Made by a program: the position numbers and the translations under genes
Assembly: GCF_000427645.1 (NCBI RefSeq)
Contig: NZ_KE386571.1
Span: forward strand, 1,849,676 to 1,913,675
Reading direction: 5' to 3'
DNA: 64,000 bases
DNA from: Sphingomonas phyllosphaerae FA2
GTDB taxonomy: Bacteria > Pseudomonadota > Alphaproteobacteria > Sphingomonadales > Sphingomonadaceae
The notes under the pieces: model-generated
Databases searched by the model: none
Seen by the model: only the letters and a program-made list of their open reading frames with translations
What the model was told of the DNA's origin: nothing
Shown: positions 45,415 through 55,347 of the stretch, one piece after another
Layout of the letters: the number at the start of each line of letters is the position of its first letter
Numbering within the stretch: position 1 is the first letter of the stretch

Positions 45415-46617
45415 TCAGCGATCCTCGGTCCAGCCAAAGGCGGCCATCATGATCTCGAACAGCCGGGTATTGGGAAAGAAGCCGTGCAGCCGTTCGGCAC
45501 CGGGACCCGATGCGGTTGCGATGACCTCCTCGCCGGTATGATCGTCGGTGACGCTGATCACCGGGTTGGATGCCACGGTCGCGCCGGGCTGGGCGGCTGC
45601 CGCTTCGACCTGCCGGGCCAGGGGACTTGCGCGATCACCGCCGCTCATCCGCAACCCAAAGCTATGGTCGGCGGTGAAAAGGATCAGCGTATCCTTGCCC
45701 GCAACCGCGCTGATCCGGCGGATCAGATCGTCCATCTCCACGGCGTGGCGCAGCCCCTTTAGCGGATTGGGGGTGTGCATGTCCCATTCCACCATAAGGA
45801 AGTAACCCTTGGGGTTGCGGTCCAGCTGGCGGACGGTCGCTTCCACGGTGGAAACCGGCGAGAAATCGGCATCGCGCAGCACGGCGACACGGCCATGCTG
45901 GCCGACGAGCGCGGGATCGTTGCCGAAGCGATAGCCTGCTGCGGCAAAGGCGTGTTCGGGACTGGTCTGCCGCGCGGCGAAGGCGGCCTCGGCGTCCGCC
46001 CTTCCCTTGCCGATCAGGATGTCGACGCCGTTCCCAAAACGCGGGGCGAGCATCTGACGGAAAATGTCGCCTTTGTCCTTGCGCGAGGCGACATGGGCGA
46101 AGCAGGCGGCGGGCGTCGCATCCCAGATCGGCATGTTGGTCACGACGCCGGTCGAGAGGCCATGCGCCTCCGCATATTCGAGCAGGGTCTTGACCGGTTT
46201 AACCCCGCCGCCGCTGCCGTCGGGCACGACCGACACCATTGAGTTGTTGGTCTTTCGCCCGGTCATGATCGCGGTCATCCCTGCCGCGGAGTCGGTCACC
46301 CAGCGGTTGCTGGACGAGGTGTCGGACAGGCCGAGATGCGGCATGCTTTGCAAGAACAGCGCTTGTGGCCTGTCATGCGCCAGGATGCCGGCGGCGCTGA
46401 TCGTCGGCAGACCACCGGCATCGCCGAGGAAGAGGATGATGTTGCGCGCATGGGCCGGCCGGTGCTGAGCCCGGTGAGCGCGTTGCGCCGCGGCGGGACT
46501 TCCCGCCATCATCGCGGCGGCCATAAGACACGCCACCCGCGCGCAGAGGGCGCGGAACGGGCGCAAACGGGTCGCGTGGCGATGTCGACCCGGACAGTTC
46601 AGGAGTGCCTTGATCAT
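45415..46617 (-). CDS. Alkaline phosphatase, exported
   Basis: 400 residues: signal peptide (about 44 residues, ending SPAAAQ), then the metal site ARNIILFLGDAGG, the nucleophile region WVTDSAAGMTAIMTG with the catalytic Ser, ADHSFGL and DDHTGEEV zinc-ligand motifs. It hydrolyses phosphate monoesters in the periplasm. FLGDAGG in place of the common FIGDGMG is a small variation. It follows a histidine-kinase remnant. No Pho box was seen. Confidence 0.9.
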   Translation of the reverse strand: MIKALLNCPGRHRHATRLRPFRALCARVACLMAAAMMAGSPAAAQRAHRAQHRPAHARNIILFLGDAGGLPTISAAGILAHDRPQALFLQSMPHLGLSDTSSSNRWVTDSAAGMTAIMTGRKTNNSMVSVVPDGSGGGVKPVKTLLEYAEAHGLSTGVVTNMPIWDATPAACFAHVASRKDKGDIFRQMLAPRFGNGVDILIGKGRADAEAAFAARQTSPEHAFAAAGYRFGNDPALVGQHGRVAVLRDADFSPVSTVEATVRQLDRNPKGYFLMVEWDMHTPNPLKGLRHAVEMDDLIRRISAVAGKDTLILFTADHSFGLRMSGGDRASPLARQVEAAAAQPGATVASNPVISVTDDHTGEEVIATASGPGAERLHGFFPNTRLFEIMMAAFGWTEDR

Positions 46618-46634
46618 GGTGTTCGTCCTTGATT

Positions 46635-46990
46635 TTAAAGAAATTCGTTAGCGGCGGGCTGGCGCGCCAGGATAGGGCGTGCGCGCAACCCCGGCGCATT
46701 GTCTTCGAGTTGCAGTCTGCCGCCGTTGAGCGAGGCCACCGCCTTCACCAGCGCGAGGCCAAGGCCGCTGCCCGGCGTGCTTCTCGCGCTGTCCAGACGG
46801 CCGGAGCGGCGAACCGCCTCCTCTCGCCGCTCGGGCGGGATACCGGCGGCCCGGTCGCAGACGCATATATGGATTTTCCTATCTCGCCGGGCGGCCTCCC
46901 GCACCACCTCGCCGCCGCCCGTGCCGTATTTGAGCGCGTTATCGACCAGATTGGCGACGGCCTGCACGATCAGTGCCCTTTTCTGGGCGC
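46635..46990 (-). pseudogene. Sensor histidine kinase remnant (ATPase domain only)
   Basis: The frame holds the end of a HATPase_c domain: IVQAVANLVDNALKYGTGGG (N box), CDRAAGIPPE (G1 region, with the usual Gly-Pro-Gly eroded to Ala-Ala-Gly), and TPGSGLGLALVKAVA (G2 box), ending PAANEFL. Upstream of about 46990 the frame is not kinase-like; the sensor, membrane and His-phosphotransfer domains are missing. It is therefore a truncated, non-functional fragment. Confidence 0.8.
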
Positions 46991-47402
46991 AGGTACACGA
47001 TCGCGACACAATGACGTGTCGCGCTGTTCTCGATGCAGATGCTGACAGCCACCCCTTACCTGCCGCAGCGCAGCTAGGTGAGGGCACCTACATTTCTGTG
47101 ACAATCGGGCAGATTAGAGGGATTTAAGGCTGCTCACCGTCATATTCGCTGACCTGACACCCCCTCGCCTCTTACCGCGTCCTTCTGAAAGCGGTCGCGC
47201 GAACGCCGTCATCTGTGCAGCCATCTACGCTGCGCCGGGTCACAACGCGCCTATCGCGGACAATGAGCAAGGACCATTGGAGCGCGAAGCTGATATTGTG
47301 AGTTATCCGCCCGGAACCGATAAAGCCTGCCATGCTGCACGAGCCGGCGTCGTCAAGAAAACGCGGGCGATCTGGGGCAGCATCGCAGAGCACGAGGCTC
47401 CG
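46991..47402. other. No gene recognised between kinase remnant and LacI gene
   Basis: About 410 bases with no family-like frame and a lower GC content than the flanks. It probably represents debris from the rearrangement that truncated the kinase. Confidence 0.4.
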
Positions 47403-48473
47403 TCAGGCTTTTGGCGCGACAACAGCATCGGAGCCCCGAACGATGAGTTCATGCGACATCATCAAATGCTTCGCTGTCCGATTGCCCGCCTCGAATGCCT
47501 TTGCGAGATCGGCGAGCATCATAACGCAGTGGACCGCCATATCTGCGATCGGTTGTCGGATGGTCGTCAACTCGGGATAGGTGCTCGTGGCGATCCAGCT
47601 GTCGTCGAATCCGCACACGGTAAGTTCTGACGGTACGTCGAGCCCCAGCCGGCGCGCCGTCATGACCGTCGCTGCGGCCATATCGTCGTTGCTCGCAAAG
47701 ATCGCCGTCGGGCGGTCCGACAATGCAAGAAGGCGGTCCGCGGCCTGGAGCCCAGAGCGATAGGTGAAATCGCCCTGCACGATGAGGGCGGGATCCAGGG
47801 CAACGCCCGCGGCGTCGAGCGCCTCCACGAACCCGGTCTGCCGCGCATAGCTTGCGGCGAGCGCCGGCTCGCCGGCGATGAACCCTATGCGACGGTGCCC
47901 GAGCGCGAGCAGATGCTGGATCATCTCGCGCGCCGCGGTGGGTTCGTCGATGAACACCGACGAGATCTCCGTCCCGCCCGCGTTCGTGGACACCAGCAGT
48001 CCGGGCAGATCGCAGCCGCGAACCAGTTCCTGAAGGAGCAGCGAGTCGCAAAGCGGCGGCGTTAGGATGATCGCATCGATGCCGCTGTTGATCAGGCTGT
48101 TCAGCACATCCGCATCGTCTTCGCCCAGCCGGCACCCGCGCGCGATCAGTTGCACGTCCATCAGCGAGGCTTGCTCGATCGCGCTGATCAAAAAGTCCAT
48201 GATGTATGAACTGCGGGGATTGTTGTGCAGCAATCCGAAGCGCAGCTGGCGCGCGCCCGACAGCATGCGCGCGGATCGGTTCGGGGTATAATGCAACTCG
48301 GTGATGATGCGCATCACCCGTTCGCGCGTGTCCTCGCGTACCGTCAACGGGGCGCTCAGCACGCGCGACACCGTCATTTTAGAAACGCCTGCCTTTTCCG
48401 CGATGTCGGCGATGGTCGCAGCGCCGCGATGGCGGGCGCTGTTGCTTTTGGGTTTCCGTGAGATGCCAGCCAT
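47403..48473 (-). CDS. LacI-family transcriptional regulator
   Basis: 356 residues: helix-turn-helix ATIADIAEKAGVSKMTVSRV with the hinge NRSARMLSG, then a periplasmic-binding-protein-like sugar sensor (FGLLHNNPRSSYIMDFLI, HRRIGFIAGEP, TAIFASNDDMAAATVMTA, ELTVCGFDDSWIA). It should repress the divergent TonB receptor operon until an oligosaccharide product binds. Two TTACCGGTA sites lie in the shared spacer. Confidence 0.92.
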   Translation of the reverse strand: MAGISRKPKSNSARHRGAATIADIAEKAGVSKMTVSRVLSAPLTVREDTRERVMRIITELHYTPNRSARMLSGARQLRFGLLHNNPRSSYIMDFLISAIEQASLMDVQLIARGCRLGEDDADVLNSLINSGIDAIILTPPLCDSLLLQELVRGCDLPGLLVSTNAGGTEISSVFIDEPTAAREMIQHLLALGHRRIGFIAGEPALAASYARQTGFVEALDAAGVALDPALIVQGDFTYRSGLQAADRLLALSDRPTAIFASNDDMAAATVMTARRLGLDVPSELTVCGFDDSWIATSTYPELTTIRQPIADMAVHCVMMLADLAKAFEAGNRTAKHLMMSHELIVRGSDAVVAPKA

Positions 48474-48526
48474 TCGCCCCGCATCGGCGATTTTCGTGCC
48501 TTAGGTCAATAATCAACCATTGCATG

Positions 48527-48551
48527 TTACCGGTATCAGTGTTACCGGTAA
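48527..48551. promoter_or_regulatory. Two LacI-type operators (TTACCGGTA)
   Basis: TTACCGGTAT at 48527-48536 and TTACCGGTAA at 48542-48551, the second a perfect 10-base palindrome with the central CG step typical of LacI sites. The copies are 15 bases apart and 45 bases before the receptor start codon. Repression by the adjacent LacI protein is inferred. Confidence 0.7.
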
Positions 48552-48595
48552 TAACGATCGGTGAATCGGCCGGTCGCCAGGAGGGGATTACGAAG

Positions 48596-51500
48596 ATGCG
48601 CGTTCGCATGTGGGAGGCGTTTGCCTGCTCGACATCGGTGATTGCGGTGGCCATCGGGGCGCCGTGTGCAATGGCGCAGACCGCCACCGGGGCGCAGGCC
48701 GGTGCGCCATCCGAAGCGGCGCAGGGCGTCGAAACCGATGCCGAAACCGCGCAGGACATCGTCGTCACCGGCGTGCGCGCCAGCCTTGATCGCGCGATCA
48801 GCATCAAGCGAAATTCGAACGGCGTGGTCGACGCGATCAGCGCCGAGGACATCGGCAAATTCCCCGACACCAACCTGGCCGAGTCGCTGCAGCGCGTGAC
48901 GGGCGTCTCGATCGACCGCGTCAACGGCGAAGGTTCGCAAGTGACGGTGCGCGGCTTCGGGCCTGGCTTCAATCTGGTGACGCTGAACGGACGGACCCTG
49001 CCCTCCGCCAGCGTCGGGGCGATTGGCGCGGGAGACGGGGCCGATTTCGCGACCGGCACCAGTCGATCGTTCGATTTCTCCAATCTCGCATCGGAGGGCG
49101 TCAACACGCTGGAGGTCTACAAGACCGGACGTGCGGCGGTGCCATCGGGAGGCATCGGCGCCGCGATCAACGTCATTACGCGACGCCCGATCGAGGCGCG
49201 GGACACGGGGTTCAGCGGGACGATCGGCGCGAAGGCGCTGTACGACACCAGCGCCGACCTGCGGCTGGACAATGCCGCCAAGGTGACGCCGGAAGTGTCG
49301 GGGCTCACCAGCTGGACCAACGATGACCGTACAGTCGGCATCTCGCTGTTCGGCAGTTATCAGAAGCGTAACTTCACGACGCGCGGTGCGACGGTGGCGT
49401 ACTGGAATATCCGCAGCTACGACCAGTTCCGCGATCCCGGCAACGGCTTCATCAATTCGCAGACCAAGATCACCAACGCGCCGGCGAACGGCAGCCAGTT
49501 GGTCGCGGTACCCAACGACAGCAGCTTCTTCTATTCCGAGGGTCAGCGCGAGCGGATCAACGGCGCCGCCACACTGCAGTTCAAGCCGATCCAAACCGTC
49601 ACGATCACCGCCGACGCGATGTTCGCGCAAAATCGCCAGCGCGACGTGCGCACCAACCAGGGCAATTGGTTCAACCGCCCCTTCGCACAGGTGACGTTCG
49701 ACCAGAACCCCGTCGTCGCCACGACCGAGTTCCTGCAGGAGACGATTTCGGGCGTGAAGGACGCCGGCTTCGCGCAACAGGATCGCGCGTTGAAGAACCG
49801 CCTGCAGGATTATGGCGGCAACATGAAGTGGGAGCTGACCGATCGCGTGACGCTGTCGGTCGACGGTCATTGGGGCAAGGCGGACAGCCTGCCCGACAAC
49901 CCGAACGGCAACAGCTCGAACATCACCACGATCGCCGCGCCGGTCGTCGCGGCGCAGACCGCCTCCTACACCGGCTATATCCCGGTGCAGACGATCACGC
50001 TGAACGACAAGCTGCGCGGGAACGGCAATGGCGTGCTCGACGTCGGCGATGTCGGCACGCAGATGTCGCGCTTCATCCGTTCGTCGCAGAGCCAGTCGAT
50101 CAAGGAAATCCGCGCGGATCTCGGCTGGCAGCTCGATGAAGCTGGCAGCCGCCTCGACGTCGGCGGCGACATGCGCAACCAGACGCTCACCCAACGCGCC
50201 AACTTCAGCCAGCAGGTGCTCGGCGATTGGGGCGTCAGCAATCCGGGCGATATCGAGCGCGCCGCACCCGGGCTGCTCGAAGAGTTCTGCCTGACCTGCA
50301 AGTTCCGCCACTTCGATGCGGGAGCGGCCGGCGCGTCGCTGGTGGCATTCCGGGCGCCGGGCACGGCGCTGATCAACGCGATGTCGCCCGTCTACGCCGC
50401 GCGCGGCAACAACATCTTCTCGACCGGGCAGCAGGACAATCGCGTCCGCGAGAAGATCACCGCCGCTTATGCGCAGGTGACGTGGAAGGCGGATCTCGCC
50501 AACCGCCCCGCAACCCTGGTCGCCGGGCTACGCTACGAAAAGACCGACGTCTTCTCCTCCTCGATCGTCGCGGTGCCGGCGGCGATCATGTGGACGGCGG
50601 ACAATGACTTCACCCTGACTGTCTCGAACCAGAAGCAGCTGGTGACGCAGACGGGCAGCTACGAGAACCTGCTGCCATCGATGGATTTCCAGATCGAGAT
50701 GGCGAAGAACCTGATCGGACGCGTGTCGTTCAGCCGCACGATCGCGCGCCCCGATTTCGGCAATCTGTTCTCGGCCAGCTCGGTCAGCATCCCGAGCCGC
50801 GCCACGGCAGTCGGCGGCTTCGCGCCGGGATCGACCGGCAATGCCAATCTTTCGCCGCTGATTTCGGACAACGTGGATGTCTCGCTCGAATGGTATTACA
50901 AGCCGTCGAGCTTCATCTCGTTCGGGTTCTTCGACAAGCGCGTCCAGAACTTCGTCGGTACGGGGCAGACAAGCCAGAATTTGTTCGGCCTGCGCGACCC
51001 GGCCAGCGGCGTGGCCGGCACCCGGTCCGGCACGGCGAAGGCCGCGTTGCAGGGGATCGGCGCCGACATCAGCGACGTGAACCTGTTCACGATGACCGCG
51101 CTGTTGCAGCAAACGGGGAACATCGCCGCCGCGACGCAGCAGTTCCAGGCCAATCGCGTCAACGGCGCGCTGACCCAGTCGTTCATCGACGACACGCTGA
51201 AGGCCGTCGACATCATCGCGAACGCAAGCGATCCGCTGTACCAATTCTCCGTCACGCGCCCGATCAACAATCGGGAAGGCAAGATCCACGGGTTCGAGGC
51301 GGCGTTCCAGCACTTCTTCGGCGACACCGGCATCGGCGTGGCCGCGGCCTACACCTATGTCCGCGGTGACGTGGGTGTGGATGTCGGCGCCAACCCCAGC
51401 GTCGATCAATTCGCGCTGCTGGGGTTGAGCGACACCGCCAACGCGACGCTGATCTACGACAAGCACGGCATCTCGGCGCGGCTGGCCTACAATTGGCGTG

Positions 51501-51736
51501 ATCGCTTCCTGCAGGCGACCAACCAGGGCGGCGATCGCAATCCGCTGTTCGTCGAGCCGTTCGGCCAGCTCGACATGAACGTCAGCTACGACATCTCGCC
51601 CAACTGGTCGGTGTCGCTGGAGGGGATCAACCTGACCGAGGAAAACATCCGCACCTATAATCGCTCCAGCCACAACCTGGCCTACGCGCAGGAACTGGAC
51701 CGGCGCTTCCTGCTGGGCGTGCGGACGCGCTTCTAG
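48596..51736 (+). CDS. TonB-dependent receptor of a glycan-uptake locus
   Basis: 1046 residues: signal peptide ending CAMAQ, the TonB box DIVVTGVRASLDRAISIKRN, a plug with IGKFPDTNLAESLQRVTGVS and GEGSQVTVRGFGPGFN, then the barrel ending RFLLGVRTRF. The plug class (GKFPDxNLAESLQRVxGVxI) and its neighbours (LacI, SapC, GH3) point to oligosaccharide import across the outer membrane. ATG 48596 follows AGGAGGGG. It opens the receptor-SapC-GH3 operon. Confidence 0.93.
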   Translation: MRVRMWEAFACSTSVIAVAIGAPCAMAQTATGAQAGAPSEAAQGVETDAETAQDIVVTGVRASLDRAISIKRNSNGVVDAISAEDIGKFPDTNLAESLQRVTGVSIDRVNGEGSQVTVRGFGPGFNLVTLNGRTLPSASVGAIGAGDGADFATGTSRSFDFSNLASEGVNTLEVYKTGRAAVPSGGIGAAINVITRRPIEARDTGFSGTIGAKALYDTSADLRLDNAAKVTPEVSGLTSWTNDDRTVGISLFGSYQKRNFTTRGATVAYWNIRSYDQFRDPGNGFINSQTKITNAPANGSQLVAVPNDSSFFYSEGQRERINGAATLQFKPIQTVTITADAMFAQNRQRDVRTNQGNWFNRPFAQVTFDQNPVVATTEFLQETISGVKDAGFAQQDRALKNRLQDYGGNMKWELTDRVTLSVDGHWGKADSLPDNPNGNSSNITTIAAPVVAAQTASYTGYIPVQTITLNDKLRGNGNGVLDVGDVGTQMSRFIRSSQSQSIKEIRADLGWQLDEAGSRLDVGGDMRNQTLTQRANFSQQVLGDWGVSNPGDIERAAPGLLEEFCLTCKFRHFDAGAAGASLVAFRAPGTALINAMSPVYAARGNNIFSTGQQDNRVREKITAAYAQVTWKADLANRPATLVAGLRYEKTDVFSSSIVAVPAAIMWTADNDFTLTVSNQKQLVTQTGSYENLLPSMDFQIEMAKNLIGRVSFSRTIARPDFGNLFSASSVSIPSRATAVGGFAPGSTGNANLSPLISDNVDVSLEWYYKPSSFISFGFFDKRVQNFVGTGQTSQNLFGLRDPASGVAGTRSGTAKAALQGIGADISDVNLFTMTALLQQTGNIAAATQQFQANRVNGALTQSFIDDTLKAVDIIANASDPLYQFSVTRPINNREGKIHGFEAAFQHFFGDTGIGVAAAYTYVRGDVGVDVGANPSVDQFALLGLSDTANATLIYDKHGISARLAYNWRDRFLQATNQGGDRNPLFVEPFGQLDMNVSYDISPNWSVSLEGINLTEENIRTYNRSSHNLAYAQELDRRFLLGVRTRF

Positions 51737-51739
51737 GCG

Positions 51740-52525
51740 ATGGGCAGCACGGTTCTTCTCAATCAAGTCGATCATGGCGAACTGCGCATCGCAGTTCGCC
51801 ATGAAGCGGCATTTGGCGACGCGGTCAACCAGATGCTGGTCGTCCCGACCGAGTTCATCGCCGCGCAGCGCGACTATCCGATCCTGTTCCGCTTCGCCCC
51901 GGAGACGCAGTGGACCGCCGTCGTGCTGCTCGGACTGGATCGCGACGAAAACCTCTTTCTCGAACGGAGCGGCTGGGCGGATGGTCGCTACGTTCCCGCC
52001 GTGCAGCGGCGCGGCCCGTTCGTGATCGGGGTCGCGACCGACGACACGACCGAACCGACGATCCGCGTCGCGCTGGATGATCCGCGGGTCGGCGACCCTG
52101 GCGGATGGCCGTTGTTCCTGCCTTATGGTGGCGAGGCGCCGTACCTCACGCATGTTCGCGACGCGTTGTCGTGCCTGCACGCCGGCGTGAAGATGGCCCC
52201 GGCGATGTATCGCGCGTTCAGCGAGGCGGGCTTGCTGACGCCGGTGTGCATCGATGTCACCGTCGAAGACGACCGGCGCTATCTGATCGAGGATTGCTGG
52301 GCGATCGATGGCGAGCGGTTGGCGACGCTCGACGACGCGACGCTCGGACAGCTCAACGAAGCCGGGTATCTCGCGCTCGCCTTCGCGGCCTTCGCCTCGC
52401 TCGACAATGTCCAGCGCCTGATCGCCTTGAAGAACCGTGTGTGCGCCGGGGGTGCCGGCGCTGTGCACCATGACTCTCCCGCAACTCCTCGCGCGGACGT
52501 CGGCACCCCGTCGACCGCATCCTGA
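51740..52525 (+). CDS. SapC family protein
   Basis: 261 residues with the SapC landmarks: VVPTEFIAAQRDYPILFRF, LLGLDRDENLFL, YVPAVQRRGPFVIGV, and a late GLLTPVCIDVTVED. SapC proteins are usual companions of TonB receptors in glycan loci of Sphingomonadales and Caulobacterales; their biochemical role is not settled. It starts 4 bases after the receptor stop, so it is coupled to it. Confidence 0.88.
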   Translation: MGSTVLLNQVDHGELRIAVRHEAAFGDAVNQMLVVPTEFIAAQRDYPILFRFAPETQWTAVVLLGLDRDENLFLERSGWADGRYVPAVQRRGPFVIGVATDDTTEPTIRVALDDPRVGDPGGWPLFLPYGGEAPYLTHVRDALSCLHAGVKMAPAMYRAFSEAGLLTPVCIDVTVEDDRRYLIEDCWAIDGERLATLDDATLGQLNEAGYLALAFAAFASLDNVQRLIALKNRVCAGGAGAVHHDSPATPRADVGTPSTAS

Positions 52526-52553
52526 TCCCCCGAGCTTTATCAAGGATTTGATC

Positions 52554-55199
52554 ATGGCATTCTTCAGCCACCACCGCTCCTTCCGTAAGGCGCTGCTGCT
52601 CGGCGTGACGCTCAGCGTGCCGTCGGCGACCATTGCGCAAGTCTATAAGGACCCGGACGCGCCGATCGAGAAGCGCGCCGAGGATCTGGTCTCGCGGATG
52701 ACGCTGGAGGAGAAGGCGCGGCAGATGCAGAACGCTGCACCGGCGATCCCGCGGCTCGACCTGCCGGCCTATGACTGGTGGAACGAGGGGCTGCACGGCC
52801 TCGCGCGCGCCGGCGAGGCGACGGTGTTTCCGCAGGCGATCGGCATGGCAGCGACCTGGGACAAGGAGCTGCTGAAGGCCGAAGGTCGCGTGATCGGCAC
52901 AGAGGCCCGCGCGCGCTATAATCAGGCGCAGCGTGAGGGCAACGTCGACCGCTATTTCGGGCTGACGATCTGGTCGCCCAATATCAACATCTTCCGCGAT
53001 CCGCGCTGGGGGCGCGGGCAGGAGACGCTGGGCGAGGACCCGTATCTGACCGGCACGCTTGGCACCGCGTTCGTGGAAGGATTGCAGGGTGACGATCCGC
53101 GTTATTTCCTGACCGTCGCCACCCCGAAGCATCTGGCCGTCCACAGCGGCCCCGAGCCGCTGCGTCACACCTTCAACGTCGATGTCGCGCCGCAGGACCT
53201 GACCGAAACCTATCTTCCCGCCTTCCGCCGCACGATCACCGAGGGCGGGGCCTATTCGCTGATGTGCGCCTATAACGCCATCAACGGCAGCCCGGCGTGC
53301 GGCAGCACGATGCTGCTCAAGGATTTCGTCCGCGATGCCTGGGGGTTCAAGGGCTTCATCACGTCGGATTGCGGCGCGATCGACGACTTCGTTGCGGGCC
53401 ACAAGACGCAGAAGAACTGGGAGGAAGCCTCGGCGGTCTCGGTCAAGGCCGGTACGGACACCGGCTGCAACTTCCGCGACGAGTATCTCGCTATCCCCAA
53501 CGCTGTCCGCCAGGGGCTGCTTCCCGAACGCGACGTGGACACCGCCGTCAAGCGACTGATGACCGCGCGCATCCGGCTGGGGATGCTCGATCCGGCCGAT
53601 CGCGTGCCCTACGCTTCGATCGCTGACGCCGAAAACCACAGTGCAGCGCATCGCGAAGTGGCGTTGCGTGCGGCGCGTGAGTCGATCGTTCTGCTGAAGA
53701 ACGACGGCGTGCTGCCGGTCGCTGCAACGGCGCGCCGCGTGCTGGTGGTCGGCCCCGCCGCCGCTAGCCGCGAGGCGCTGAATGGCAATTACAAGGGCAC
53801 CGCCGTCGGGCAGGCGTTGCCGGTCGACGGGATCGCGGCGGCGCTGGGCGCGGAGCGCGTGACCTTCGCGCAAGGCGCGCCGTTTATCGAGCAGGTCGCG
53901 GTCACCGTACCGCGTACCGTGTTCGGCACGCAGGGCGTCACCGCGCGCTTCTGGAACGGCATTGGCTTCGCCGGCCCGGTGGTCGCGACGCGGACCGAAC
54001 GCGAAATCGACAACGACTGGAACGGCATCGCGCCTGCCCCCGGAGTCGACAAGACCGCCTTCTCCGCCGAATATGCCGGCACGCTGACGGTGCCGGCCAG
54101 CGGCGACTATGTTTTCGAGATCGGCGATCGACGCTGCGACTGGTCGGAGGACCAGCAGACCTATGTGCTGAGCATCGAAGGGCAGCCGGACGTCCGCGCG
54201 ACCTCCAAATGCTTTACCGGCGTGCCCCTGTCGACGCCGCCGATCCGCATGGAGGCGGGCAAGCCGCGCGCGTTCCGGCTCGCCTTCACCCACCACTCGC
54301 CGCGTCTGGGCGCTGGGCTGACGCTGACGTGGAAGCCGCAACCCGAAGCCTTGTTGCAGGAGGCGGTGAAGGCGGCGACCCACGCGGACGTGATCATCGC
54401 GATGGTCGGGCTGACCGCCGGGCTGGAAGGCGAGGAGATGAAGGTCAACGCGCCGGGCTTCGAAGGCGGCGATCGCACCACCATCGCGCTGCCCGCGGTG
54501 CAGCAGCGCTTGCTCGACGCGCTCGTCGCGACCGGCAAGCCGGTGGCGATCGTCGGCGTCTCGGGCTCGGCGCTGACCTATGGCGCGGCCGGCGCGCAGG
54601 CCAAGGCGGTGGTGCAGGCCTGGTATGGCGGCGAGGCCGCAGGTCAGGCGATCGGTGAGGTGCTGGCAGGGGCGATCAACCCGTCGGGGCGGCTGCCCGT
54701 GACCTTCTATGCCTCGCTCGATCAGCTTCCGGCGTTTGCCGATTATTCGATGAAGAACCGGACCTACCGCTACTTCGACGGAACGCCTGAATATCCGTTC
54801 GGCCACGGGCTCAGCTATACGCGGTTCGCCTATTCGGGCACGGACGTGCGCCCGACGATCCGCGCCGGGCAACCGACCAGCGTGGCGGTAACGATCCGCA
54901 ATACCGGCGCGGTCGCGGGTGACGAGGTGGCGCAGCTCTATGTCCAGCCCGTCGGCCGCCCCGATCTGCCGAAACGGTCGCTCAAGGGCTTCCAGCGCGT
55001 GCGGCTCGCACCCGGCGAGGCTCGGCAGGCGCGGTTCACGCTCGATCCGCGCGACCTCGCCTTCGCCGATGCGAAGGGCGTGATGCGCGTCACGCCCGGC
55101 CGCTATTCGCTGTGGATCGGCGGTGGGCAGCAAGGCACCGGTGCACCGGGCATAGCCACGGAGATCCGCGTCATCGGCGGCAAGGTGCTTCCCAAGTGA
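52554..55199 (+). CDS. GH3 beta-glycosidase with inserted PA14 domain, probably beta-xylosidase/glucosidase
   Basis: 881 residues, exported (signal peptide MAFFSHHRSFRKALLLGVTL to TIAQ). N-terminal GH3 barrel with the nucleophile Asp272 in GFITSDCGAIDDF, C-terminal GH3 domain with the LLKNDGVLPV and VGLTAGLEGEEM strands, a PA14 insertion at about 455-600, and a fibronectin-III-like end (GDEVAQLYVQP). SDCGA and VKAGTDTGC resemble xylosidase members more than glucosidases. It lies in one operon with the receptor and SapC under the LacI regulator. The sugar is not settled by sequence alone. Confidence 0.9.
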   Translation: MAFFSHHRSFRKALLLGVTLSVPSATIAQVYKDPDAPIEKRAEDLVSRMTLEEKARQMQNAAPAIPRLDLPAYDWWNEGLHGLARAGEATVFPQAIGMAATWDKELLKAEGRVIGTEARARYNQAQREGNVDRYFGLTIWSPNINIFRDPRWGRGQETLGEDPYLTGTLGTAFVEGLQGDDPRYFLTVATPKHLAVHSGPEPLRHTFNVDVAPQDLTETYLPAFRRTITEGGAYSLMCAYNAINGSPACGSTMLLKDFVRDAWGFKGFITSDCGAIDDFVAGHKTQKNWEEASAVSVKAGTDTGCNFRDEYLAIPNAVRQGLLPERDVDTAVKRLMTARIRLGMLDPADRVPYASIADAENHSAAHREVALRAARESIVLLKNDGVLPVAATARRVLVVGPAAASREALNGNYKGTAVGQALPVDGIAAALGAERVTFAQGAPFIEQVAVTVPRTVFGTQGVTARFWNGIGFAGPVVATRTEREIDNDWNGIAPAPGVDKTAFSAEYAGTLTVPASGDYVFEIGDRRCDWSEDQQTYVLSIEGQPDVRATSKCFTGVPLSTPPIRMEAGKPRAFRLAFTHHSPRLGAGLTLTWKPQPEALLQEAVKAATHADVIIAMVGLTAGLEGEEMKVNAPGFEGGDRTTIALPAVQQRLLDALVATGKPVAIVGVSGSALTYGAAGAQAKAVVQAWYGGEAAGQAIGEVLAGAINPSGRLPVTFYASLDQLPAFADYSMKNRTYRYFDGTPEYPFGHGLSYTRFAYSGTDVRPTIRAGQPTSVAVTIRNTGAVAGDEVAQLYVQPVGRPDLPKRSLKGFQRVRLAPGEARQARFTLDPRDLAFADAKGVMRVTPGRYSLWIGGGQQGTGAPGIATEIRVIGGKVLPK

Positions 55200-55347
55200 C
55201 CGGGCCAATGGAGTAACGGCCGCTCTTTTGGCCGGCTGCCCGCTTCTAGGGGGTGGCTGGCAGCAATCAGGCGCCCACATGGTCATGCGCTCGCCTGACC
55301 CCGGCCAGTGATCAGACGAGCCCCCTTCTCAGGCTCAGCCGCCCGAC

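Noticed and set aside
52353..55286. 977-codon minus-strand open frame opposite the GH3 gene
   Set aside because: Antisense shadow of an unmistakable glycosidase; its composition is Arg/Ala/Gly/His-rich.
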